Part shown: piece by piece, positions 34,094-43,145 of the stretch
How the letters are laid out: each line of letters opens with the position of its first letter
Position numbering within the stretch: position 1 is the stretch's first letter
DNA from: Microbacterium sp.
GTDB lineage: Bacteria; Actinomycetota; Actinomycetes; Actinomycetales; Microbacteriaceae
Reading direction: 5' to 3'
DNA: 64,000 bases
NCBI GenBank assembly: GCA_003248655.1
Contig: QFPM01000006.1
Span: 62,001-126,000 of the forward strand
The notes under the pieces: model-generated
What the model was told of the DNA's origin: nothing
Seen by the model: the letters and a program-made list of their open reading frames with translations, nothing else
The model's database searches: none
Translations under genes and position numbers: made by a program

Positions 34094-34270
34094 TCAGACC
34101 TCGACGACGTCGGCGCCGGGGGCGTACTTCTTGACCGACTCGATGCCGTTCTGCGCGGCAGACTTCGACTCGTAGGCCTCACCGACGGCGATGACCTGGC
34201 CGTTGCCGGCCTTCAGGCGGAAGCGCCACTTGCCCGCGGCGTCGGTGTAGAGCTCGAACTTTCCAGCCAT
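34094..34270 (-). CDS. DUF1508 (YegP-like) small protein
   Basis: A 58-residue protein starting MAGKFELYTDAAGKWRFRLK, with GQVIAVGEAYESKSAAQNGI, matching a single DUF1508/YegP unit (E. coli YegP has two). Function unknown. GGAGGT lies eight bases before the ATG at 34270. An earlier ATG at 34276 would sit too close to it. Confidence 0.9.
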   Translation of the reverse strand: MAGKFELYTDAAGKWRFRLKAGNGQVIAVGEAYESKSAAQNGIESVKKYAPGADVVEV

Positions 34271-34366
34271 CGTCATACCTCCAGATCACCGCGAGGGGTG
34301 CGCGCCGGAGACCACGCTAGCCCTCGCCGGGAGACGCCGGAAGTGGGTGTTCAGGGCGAGGCGCGC

Positions 34367-35707
<1,341 letters not shown>

Positions 35708-35777
35708 GAGGAGCCAGTCTACGTGCGCAGGGCTTCTGTCCAGGTTCTCGTAACCTGCCCTGCTTACCCTCGAACGC

Positions 35778-36446
35778 ATGACGACTCCGGACGGATCCTG
35801 GCTGACCGCCCTCGTCGACGGCGTCGTCGGCCTCATGGACATCATCGGCGCTCCCGGCGCGGGCATCGCAATCGCGCTCGAGAACCTCTTCCCGCCGCTG
35901 CCGAGCGAAGTGATTCTGCCGATGGCGGGGCTTGCGGCCTCGCGCGGCTCGTTCACGCTGTTCGAGGCGCTGTTCTGGACGACGGCGGGGTCGCTCGTGG
36001 GCGCGTTCGCGCTCTACGGCATCGGCGCGTGGCTGGGACTCGCACGCCTGCGCGCGGTCGTCCGCCGCATCCCCCTCCTGCACGTCGACGACGTCGACCG
36101 GACGGTCGCGTGGTTCGGAAAGCACGGCGGCAAGGCCGTGTTCTTCGGGCGGATGCTGCCGATCTTCCGGAGCCTCATCTCGATTCCGGCGGGTGTCACG
36201 CGGATGCCGCTGTGGCGCTTTGGGCTGCTGACTCTCGCGGGCTCGCTCATCTGGAACTCGGTGTTCGTGCTCTCGGGTTTCTTCCTCGGTGAGCAATGGC
36301 ACATCGTCGAGGAGTACGCCGGCATCCTGCAGTACGTCGTGATCGCTGCGGCCGTCGGCGCGCTCGTGTGGTTCACGATCGCGCGCGTGCGTCAGCTGCG
36401 CTCGCGCCGCGGTCTCTCAGCCCGGCCACAGACACCGCGCCCGTAG
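35778..36446 (+). CDS. dedA: DedA-family membrane protein
   Basis: A 222-residue membrane protein with about five hydrophobic segments. The family's acidic site ENLFPPLPSEVILP and the arginine site FFGRMLPIFRSLISIPAG are both present. DedA proteins are linked to lipid carrier recycling and membrane homeostasis. TACCCT (35765-35770) lies seven bases before the ATG. Its TAG stop (36444-36446) begins the -10 hexamer TAGACT of the next gene. Confidence 0.92.
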   Translation: MTTPDGSWLTALVDGVVGLMDIIGAPGAGIAIALENLFPPLPSEVILPMAGLAASRGSFTLFEALFWTTAGSLVGAFALYGIGAWLGLARLRAVVRRIPLLHVDDVDRTVAWFGKHGGKAVFFGRMLPIFRSLISIPAGVTRMPLWRFGLLTLAGSLIWNSVFVLSGFFLGEQWHIVEEYAGILQYVVIAAAVGALVWFTIARVRQLRSRRGLSARPQTPRP

Positions 36447-36455
36447 ACTGGGCGG

Positions 36456-37085
36456 GTGCCCGCCGATCGCCTTCACCTCGTGCGCCACGGCGAGGTTCAC
36501 AACCCCGGGCGCGTGCTGTACGGGCGGCTACCTGACTTCCGGCTGAGCGCCGCCGGGCGGCAGATGGCGCGCACAGCGGCCGAGCACGTGCACGGCCTCG
36601 GCCGGCCCGTGGGCGGCCTCTACGCCTCGCCGCTGCAGCGCACGCGCGAATCGGCGGAGCCCTTCACCGAGCTCTTCGGTCTCACGCCCGTCATCGACGA
36701 CCGCGTGATCGAGCCCACCAACGTCTTCGAGGGCCGACGCATGCGCCGCGCTCTCCTCAACCCGCTCAACTGGTGGCACCTGCGCGCGCCGTCGGTACCG
36801 AGCTGGGGGGAGCCGTACGCGGAGGTCGTTCGCCGAATGGATGCCGCGATGACCGAAGCCTGGGACGAGGCCGACGGCGGCGACATCGTCATCGTCTCGC
36901 ACCAGCTGCCGATCTGGATCACGCACCTCGCGGTCGCCGGCGAGCCCCTGAAGCACGACCCGCGCCGCCGCCGTTGCGCGCTGTCGAGCGTCACGAGCTT
37001 CGAGCGCGACGCCGATGGCTGGCACGAGGTCGCCTATGCGGAGCCCGCCGTCACCTCCGGCGCCGTGGATGTGGGGGCGGTATGA
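36456..37085 (+). CDS. Histidine phosphatase family protein
   Basis: A 209-residue phosphoglycerate-mutase-like protein. The catalytic HLVRHGEVH opens the protein and a second His is in VIVSHQLPIWITHL. Length fits cytosolic phosphatases of the family; the true substrate is unknown. The GTG at 36456 follows TAGACT (36444-36449) by six bases. The stop overlaps the TlpA-like gene by four bases (ATGA), so it belongs to the cytochrome c operon by position. Confidence 0.9.
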   Translation: MPADRLHLVRHGEVHNPGRVLYGRLPDFRLSAAGRQMARTAAEHVHGLGRPVGGLYASPLQRTRESAEPFTELFGLTPVIDDRVIEPTNVFEGRRMRRALLNPLNWWHLRAPSVPSWGEPYAEVVRRMDAAMTEAWDEADGGDIVIVSHQLPIWITHLAVAGEPLKHDPRRRRCALSSVTSFERDADGWHEVAYAEPAVTSGAVDVGAV

Positions 37086-37681
37086 GGCGCACGGCGACGG
37101 CATCCGTCATCGCGCTCGCGATGGCCCTCGTGCTCACGGCCTGCACGGGCCCCAACGACGGCCTGGTCGAGCAGTACCAGCAGGGCGACGGCAAGGGCTA
37201 CATCTCGGGCGACGGCACCGTGCAGGAGATCCCGGCAGGTGAGCGCGGCGATGCCGTCGAGTTCACCGGCACGGACATCGACGGCAAGACGGTCTCGAGC
37301 GATGACCTCGCGGGCACCGTCGTGGTCCTGAACTTCTGGTACGCAGGGTGCGGGCCGTGCCGCGCCGAGGCGCCCATTCTCGAGGCGAGCCACCAGAAGG
37401 GCTCCGCCGAGGGCGCGCAGTTCCTCGGGGTGAACATCTTCGACGGCCCCGAGCAGGCGACCTCGTTCGAGAAGACGTACGGCATCACCTATCCGTCCCT
37501 GCTCGCCGCGAAGGATGCCCACCTCAAGCTCGCCTTCGCCGAGTGGACCTCGGTGCAGGCGACGCCGACGACGCTCGTCCTCGACCGCGAAGGCCGCGTG
37601 GCGGCGCGGTTCATCGGGCAGGTCAAGAGCGGGTCGATCCTGCAGTCGATCGTGAGCGACGTGCTCGCCGAGAAGTCCTGA
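37082..37681 (+). CDS. TlpA/CcmG-like thioredoxin lipoprotein
   Basis: A 199-residue secreted thioredoxin-fold protein. The signal peptide ends in VLTACTGP (lipobox). The active site is WYAGCGPC (about residues 93-100), typical of ResA/TlpA/CcmG proteins that reduce apocytochrome c cysteines. The late QATPTTLVLD holds the cis-proline. It is coupled to the phosphatase gene and followed five bases later by ccdA. Confidence 0.93.
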   Translation: MRRTATASVIALAMALVLTACTGPNDGLVEQYQQGDGKGYISGDGTVQEIPAGERGDAVEFTGTDIDGKTVSSDDLAGTVVVLNFWYAGCGPCRAEAPILEASHQKGSAEGAQFLGVNIFDGPEQATSFEKTYGITYPSLLAAKDAHLKLAFAEWTSVQATPTTLVLDREGRVAARFIGQVKSGSILQSIVSDVLAEKS

Positions 37682-37686
37682 CCGGC

Positions 37687-38409
37687 GTGGATGTCGGTTC
37701 GGTCGTCTTCGACGGTGCGCTCTGGCTCGCCGTGCCGATCGCCGTCCTCGCCGGCCTCATCTCGTTCCTCTCGCCGTGCGTGCTGCCGCTCGTCCCCGGC
37801 TACCTCGGCTTCCTCGGCGGCGCGAGCGGACGCCGCGGGCGCCTACTCCTCGGGGTCTCCCTCTTCATCGCGGGCTTCACGCTCGTGTTCGTCGCGATGG
37901 GGGTGCTCGCTGGCACCGTCGGGCGGTTCCTCCTCGAGTACCAGGATCTCCTCACCCGCATCCTCGGCGTGGTCGTCATCGCGATGGGTCTCGTCTTCCT
38001 CGGGGTGTTCGGCTTCGCCCAGCGCACCGTCAAACCGCAGGTGCGCGGCGGGCTCGGCCTTGTCGGTGCGCCCCTGCTCGGCGTCGCGATGGGCATCGGC
38101 TGGGCGCCGTGCATCGGCCCCACCTACGCGACGATCCTCTCGCTCTCGCTCACGCAGGCCGACCCCGGCCGTGCCGTGCTGCTGGCGATCGCGTACTCTC
38201 TCGGCCTCGGTATCCCGTTTCTGCTGCTCGCCGTGGGCTTCGGCTGGGCGACCCGGTCGGTCGCCTTCCTGCGGCGGCATATCCGCACGGTCAACGTCGT
38301 CGGCGGCATCCTCTTGATCGTCCTCGGCATCCTGATGGTCACCGGCGTCTGGAGCGCGATCATGGCGCAACTGCAGGGGGTGATCGGCAGTGTCGAACTC
38401 CCCCTCTGA
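37687..38409 (+). CDS. ccdA: Cytochrome c biogenesis protein CcdA (DsbD family)
   Basis: A 240-residue membrane protein with six helices that passes electrons from cytoplasmic thioredoxin to the outer thioredoxin. The two redox Cys lie in LSPCVLPLVPGYL and GWAPCIGPTYA. The GTG at 37687 is the best start; it is five bases after the TlpA-like gene. The last 20 bases overlap the resB start. Confidence 0.93.
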   Translation: MDVGSVVFDGALWLAVPIAVLAGLISFLSPCVLPLVPGYLGFLGGASGRRGRLLLGVSLFIAGFTLVFVAMGVLAGTVGRFLLEYQDLLTRILGVVVIAMGLVFLGVFGFAQRTVKPQVRGGLGLVGAPLLGVAMGIGWAPCIGPTYATILSLSLTQADPGRAVLLAIAYSLGLGIPFLLLAVGFGWATRSVAFLRRHIRTVNVVGGILLIVLGILMVTGVWSAIMAQLQGVIGSVELPL

Positions 38410-40075
38410 CGACGCGGTCTCGGCGGGCGATCCGCTCCGGCCCTCCGATCACGCCGACGGCGTGCGCGAGACCCTGCAGCCGAACCGCGGATTCATCGGC
38501 TGGCTCCGGTGGGGCTGGCGTCAGCTCACGAGCATGCGGACGGCGCTCGTGCTCCTGCTGCTGCTGGCGATCGCGGCGATCCCGGGGTCGATCGTGCCGC
38601 AGCGCAGCGCCGACCCCAACGGCGTCATCGACTTCCAGTCGAAGAACCCGGGCCTGTTCGACGTCTACGAGAAGCTGCAGCTGTTCGACGTGTACTCGTC
38701 GGTGTGGTTCTCGGCGATCTACATCTTGCTGTTCATCTCGCTCATCGGGTGCGTCATCCCGCGCACGAAGCACCACTGGAAGGCCCTGCAGGCACGCCCG
38801 CCGCGCACCCCCGCGCGGCTGGGCCGGCTCGACGACCACGCCGAGACCGTGTGGGAGATCCCCGAGGGCGCGGATGCCGAGGCCGAAGCCGTGCGCGCCG
38901 TCGACCTCGCTCAGGCGCAGCTGCGGAAGGCGGGCTACCGCGTCGAGCGGTACGACCAGCCGGGCGTGGCATCCGTCTCCGCCGAGCGCGGCTACGCGCG
39001 CGAGACCGGCAACCTCGTCTTCCACGCGGCGCTCGTGGGCGTGCTCATCTCGGTCGGCGTCGGGGGAGGGCTCACCTACACGGGTCAGACCGTCATCGTC
39101 GAGGGCGACAGCTTCGTCAACTCGCTCGGGCTCGGGTACACGAGCTTCAACCCCGGTCGCTTCGTCGACACCGAGGCGCTGCCGCCCTACTCGCTGACCC
39201 TCGACAGCTTCGAGGTCACGTACGTGCCCGTCGGGTCGGCGGGGCAGGGCATGGCGGGCGACTTCGCGGCGCACCTCTCGACCCGTCAGCCCGGGCAGGA
39301 TGCCGTCGACAAGACCGTGCGCGTCAACCACCCGATCGACATGGCGGGGGACCGCATCTACCTCATGGGCAACGGCTACGCCCCGACGATCACGGTGCGA
39401 AACCCCGATGGCGAGGTCGTTCTCCGCGAGGACGTCGAGTTCCTGCCCCGCGACGCGAACATGACCTCGCTCGGCGTCGTGAAGGTCCCCGACGGCCTTG
39501 CCGACCAGCTGGGCCTCGTCGGCTTCTTCTACCCGACCGCCGCGACGCTCGACAGCGGCGCGTTCACCTCGGTGTACCCCGCGCTCGTCAATCCGCTCCT
39601 GACCCTCGACGTCTACACGGGCGACCTCGGCATCGACGACGGCACCCCACGCAACGTCTACGCACTCGACACGACCGGCATGACGCAGCTCACCGGCCGC
39701 GCGATCGACGTCGACTCGCTCGAGCTGCGCCCCGGCGACACGGTCGACCTGCCGAACGGACTCGGCACGATCACCTTCGAGGATGCGAAGACCTCGGGCG
39801 CTCCCGAGCAGGTCAAGCGCTACGTGTCGCTGTCGATCCACCGCGATGTCGGGGCACCGTTCGTGCTCGCGTTCGCGATCCTCGCGCTCGGGGGGCTCCT
39901 CGCGGCGCTGTTCATCCCGCGCCGGCGGCTGTGGGTGAAGGCGACGGCTTCGGACGACGGCATCCGCATCGAGTACGCGGGCCTCGCGCGCGGTGAGGAT
40001 CCCGCGATCGCCGTCGCCGTCGCCGACCTGCAGAGAGAGCACACGGCCGCGCTCGAGCGCCCCGACGTAGACTGA
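38390..40075 (+). CDS. resB: Cytochrome c biogenesis protein ResB
   Basis: A 561-residue membrane protein of system II cytochrome c assembly, part of the haem-attachment complex with CcsB. There are four hydrophobic segments (near residues 51-70, 105-120, 200-218 and 505-525) and a large external domain between the third and fourth. The family segment IPGSIVPQR is present near residue 64-72. The GTG at 38390 overlaps ccdA. TAGACT in the last codons is the likely -10 of ccsB. Confidence 0.92.
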   Translation: MSNSPSDDAVSAGDPLRPSDHADGVRETLQPNRGFIGWLRWGWRQLTSMRTALVLLLLLAIAAIPGSIVPQRSADPNGVIDFQSKNPGLFDVYEKLQLFDVYSSVWFSAIYILLFISLIGCVIPRTKHHWKALQARPPRTPARLGRLDDHAETVWEIPEGADAEAEAVRAVDLAQAQLRKAGYRVERYDQPGVASVSAERGYARETGNLVFHAALVGVLISVGVGGGLTYTGQTVIVEGDSFVNSLGLGYTSFNPGRFVDTEALPPYSLTLDSFEVTYVPVGSAGQGMAGDFAAHLSTRQPGQDAVDKTVRVNHPIDMAGDRIYLMGNGYAPTITVRNPDGEVVLREDVEFLPRDANMTSLGVVKVPDGLADQLGLVGFFYPTAATLDSGAFTSVYPALVNPLLTLDVYTGDLGIDDGTPRNVYALDTTGMTQLTGRAIDVDSLELRPGDTVDLPNGLGTITFEDAKTSGAPEQVKRYVSLSIHRDVGAPFVLAFAILALGGLLAALFIPRRRLWVKATASDDGIRIEYAGLARGEDPAIAVAVADLQREHTAALERPDVD

Positions 40076-40080
40076 CTGCC

Positions 40081-41139
40081 ATGCCCGAAGCAGGATTCTC
40101 TCTCGACAGCGTCTCAGTGCTTCTCGTCTGGACCGCCGTCGCGATCTACGCGCTCGCCTTCGTCGCCTACGCCGTCGACCTCGCCCGCCGCTCCGACCTC
40201 GCCGTGAAGGCCCAGGATGCCAAGGCGCAGGATGCCAAGCTGCAGGGGTCCAGGGCCGCAGCCGTCCCCGCGCGCGAGCTCGTGGGCGCCGGTCGTCCGA
40301 CGATCACGCAGGTGCGCGCCGAGGAGGACGCGGCGCTCGCCGCCGTATCGGCCCGCCCCTCGGCCCGCCCGCGCTACGTCTGGGCGCGCATCGGCACGGC
40401 GCTGACGGTGCTCGGCTTCCTCTTCCACGTCGCTGCCGACATCACGCGCGGCATCGCGGCGGGGCGCGTGCCGTGGTCGAACATGTACGAGTTCGCCCTC
40501 ACCGGCACGATGCTCATCGTCGCGGTGTACCTCGCGGTGCTGGTGAAGTACGACCTGCGCTTCCTCGGCACGTTCGTCACGGGGCTCGTGACGGTCCTCC
40601 TCGGCGGCACCGCGATCTGGTTCTACACCGTGGTCGTGCCGCTGTCAGACCCGCTGAAGAGCGTGTGGCTCGTCATCCACGTCTTCGTCGCGTCGCTCGC
40701 GACGGCGCTGTTCGCCCTCGCGTTCGCCCTGTCGGTCATGCAGCTGCTGCAGGCACGGCGCGAACGGCTCGTGATCGCCGAGTCCGACGGGAAGACCGGA
40801 CCGCGGTTCTTGCGAACGCTCCCCTCGGCGGATGCCCTGGAGTCGCTCGCCTACCGCTTCGCGATCATCGGGTTCATCTTCTGGACGTTCACCCTCATCG
40901 CCGGCTCGATCTGGGCGAACGACGCGTGGGGACGCTACTGGGGCTTCGACACGAAGGAAGTGTGGACCTTCGTCATTTGGGTCCTCTACGCCGGCTACAT
41001 CCACGCGCGCGCGACGCGCGGCTGGCGCGGCACCCGCTCGGCGTGGCTGTCGATCATCGGCTTTTCGGCCGTGATGTTCAACTTCACGATCGTGAACATG
41101 TTCTTCAAGGGCCTGCACGTCTACAGCGGCCTGAGCTGA
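40081..41139 (+). CDS. ccsB: Cytochrome c biogenesis protein CcsB (CcsA family)
   Basis: A 352-residue membrane protein with eight helices that brings haem to apocytochrome c. The tryptophan-rich WWD-like motif reads WGRYWGFDTKEVWTFVIW (about residues 281-298), with conserved His residues in neighbouring loops. A charged, partly repeated segment (KAQDAKAQDAKLQ) lies near residues 42-54. TAGACT (40068-40073) lies seven bases before the ATG. It is the last gene of the operon. Confidence 0.93.
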   Translation: MPEAGFSLDSVSVLLVWTAVAIYALAFVAYAVDLARRSDLAVKAQDAKAQDAKLQGSRAAAVPARELVGAGRPTITQVRAEEDAALAAVSARPSARPRYVWARIGTALTVLGFLFHVAADITRGIAAGRVPWSNMYEFALTGTMLIVAVYLAVLVKYDLRFLGTFVTGLVTVLLGGTAIWFYTVVVPLSDPLKSVWLVIHVFVASLATALFALAFALSVMQLLQARRERLVIAESDGKTGPRFLRTLPSADALESLAYRFAIIGFIFWTFTLIAGSIWANDAWGRYWGFDTKEVWTFVIWVLYAGYIHARATRGWRGTRSAWLSIIGFSAVMFNFTIVNMFFKGLHVYSGLS

Positions 41140-41159
41140 CGCCCCGGCCGCACCGGCGA

Positions 41160-43145
41160 TCACGCGAGCGCGGGCGACGCCTTCAGCAGCATCCGGGTGT
41201 CGGCGGTGCGGCGGCGGGCGACGACGATGATCGTCGCGACGAACGCGAGCGCGGCCCAGATGATCATCGCGGCGAGGCCCGCGCCGAGGCCGCCTGCGGA
41301 GGTGAGCGCCGCGAGCATCGCCGTGTAGGCCGGCGTCGTCGGCATGAGCCCCGCGATCGACGAGAGGATGCCGGGGACCGTCGACACGACACCGGTCGCG
41401 ACGGCGAGCACTCCGACGAGCGCCGAGATCCACCGGCCCGCGCCGCCGAAGACCGCGACCAGCGCCTGGTTGACGGCCGCGAACGAGACGCCCGCGACGA
41501 CCGCGAGCCCCGCGAACGACCACCACACGCCCGTGTCGTAGCTCGCCGCAAGCTGTACGACGATCGCGACGAGCAGGCCCTGCAGGGCGCCGATCGCGGC
41601 GGCCGGGGCGAGGCTGCGCAGGGCCAGCAGCGCCGACGGGCGGCGCGAGCTGAGCGCGTGCCGCGGCACGGCTTGGAGCGCCACGAACGACGCGAGACCC
41701 CCGAACCACAGCGCGAGCATCGCGAGGAGCGGAATCGCCGACGCCCCGAACAGCGACGACGACGTGCCCTCGGCGGTCACGGGGTTCGCGACGACGGAGG
41801 CGAGATCGCTCGCCTGCTGGTCGGTGTAGGAGGGGAGCGACGAGGATGCCTGGGTGAGCCCGTCGGCGAGCGAGGCCGTGCCCGTCGACAGCTCGGTCAC
41901 CCCGTCCGCCAGCGACGTCGCGCCGGCCGAAAGCTCGCCCGCGCCCGACGACAGCTGCGCGGCGCCGTTCGCGATGCCCGTCGCGCCGGTGGCCGACTGG
42001 TCGATACCCGTCGCGATCGTGCCGAGGCCCGTCTGAAGCGACGACGCCCCGCCGGTCAGCTGGTCGATGCCCTGCGCGGTCTTGCCGAGCCCCTGCTGCA
42101 CGCCGGCGGCGTACCCGGCGGCGTAGCCGGCGTTCGTCGCGGAGGCCTGCACGTCGCCCGCGAGCTGCCCGAGCGCCGTGCACACGGTGACCTGCTCGGG
42201 CGTGGTCGGCACGCCCGGCGGGACGCATCCGTTCTGCGCGAGGAGGGTCTGATACTTCGTCGCGAGCGCCTGCGTTGAGGAGGCGGCCCCGTTCGCGTAC
42301 TGGACGGTCGCGGCGGCCGCGCCGCCGAGCGTCCCGCTGGCGGTCGAGGTGAGCTGTCCCGAGATCTGCGCGAGCCCGGCGGCGAGTTGGCCGGCGCCGC
42401 CGGCGGACTGGCGGGTGCCTCCGGCGAGCTGGCCGAGGCCGCCTGCGAGCTGTCCCGCGCCGTCGCCGAGCTCCGCAGCGCCCGACGCGAGCGCGTCGGC
42501 ACCGGCGGGCAACTGCGCGGCGCCGTCGGCTGCCTGCGACGCGCCGCTGGCGAGCTGGTGCGCGCCGTCGGCGGCCTCGCCGAGCTTGTCGCCGAGGGTC
42601 GTGAACCCGAGGAACACGTTCTCGAGGTACGTGCTCGAGATCTGCTCACCCATGACGGATGCCGCGGCCGCGGCGACCTGCGAGGTGATCGCGTCGTCGA
42701 CGATGAGGCTGTCGGGCGAGGTCTGCGCGCTGATCGTCGCCTTCTCGGGCGTGCCGCCCGACCCGTTCGATGCGCCCGCGGTCGACGTCGCCGCGGCCGA
42801 GAAGTTCTCGGGAATCGTGATGACGGCATCGTACGTGCCGTCGGCGAGGCCCGCCGCGGCATCCTCGGTGTTCGAGATCGTCCAGTCGAGGTTCGACGGC
42901 AGGTCGTCGGAGCCCTCGACGAGGGCGGCCGTCAGCTGGCGACCGAGCGGGATGAGCTGGTCGTCGATCGTGACCGGTTCGTCGTTGTTGACGATCGCCG
43001 CACGCATGCCGTCGAGGCGCTCGACGGGGTTGTAGAGCGCCGCGACGAGAACGCCGCCGATGACGACGGGCAGTAGCAGGATGCCGAGGAGCGTCAGCCA
43101 CGTGACGGGGCGGCGCGAGCGGGCGCGTTCGATGGGGAGAGTCAT
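41160..43145 (-). CDS. YhgE/Pip-domain membrane protein
   Basis: A 661-residue membrane protein. One N-terminal helix precedes a large external domain and five to six C-terminal helices (from about residue 475). The middle is a long run of heptad-like repeats of the form LASGAxQLxxG, typical of YhgE/Pip proteins; related proteins act in phage infection or protein export, and their cellular role is unclear. It overlaps the upstream MMPL gene by four bases (ATGA), so they form one TetR-controlled operon. Confidence 0.88.
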   Translation of the reverse strand: MTLPIERARSRRPVTWLTLLGILLLPVVIGGVLVAALYNPVERLDGMRAAIVNNDEPVTIDDQLIPLGRQLTAALVEGSDDLPSNLDWTISNTEDAAAGLADGTYDAVITIPENFSAAATSTAGASNGSGGTPEKATISAQTSPDSLIVDDAITSQVAAAAASVMGEQISSTYLENVFLGFTTLGDKLGEAADGAHQLASGASQAADGAAQLPAGADALASGAAELGDGAGQLAGGLGQLAGGTRQSAGGAGQLAAGLAQISGQLTSTASGTLGGAAAATVQYANGAASSTQALATKYQTLLAQNGCVPPGVPTTPEQVTVCTALGQLAGDVQASATNAGYAAGYAAGVQQGLGKTAQGIDQLTGGASSLQTGLGTIATGIDQSATGATGIANGAAQLSSGAGELSAGATSLADGVTELSTGTASLADGLTQASSSLPSYTDQQASDLASVVANPVTAEGTSSSLFGASAIPLLAMLALWFGGLASFVALQAVPRHALSSRRPSALLALRSLAPAAAIGALQGLLVAIVVQLAASYDTGVWWSFAGLAVVAGVSFAAVNQALVAVFGGAGRWISALVGVLAVATGVVSTVPGILSSIAGLMPTTPAYTAMLAALTSAGGLGAGLAAMIIWAALAFVATIIVVARRRTADTRMLLKASPALA

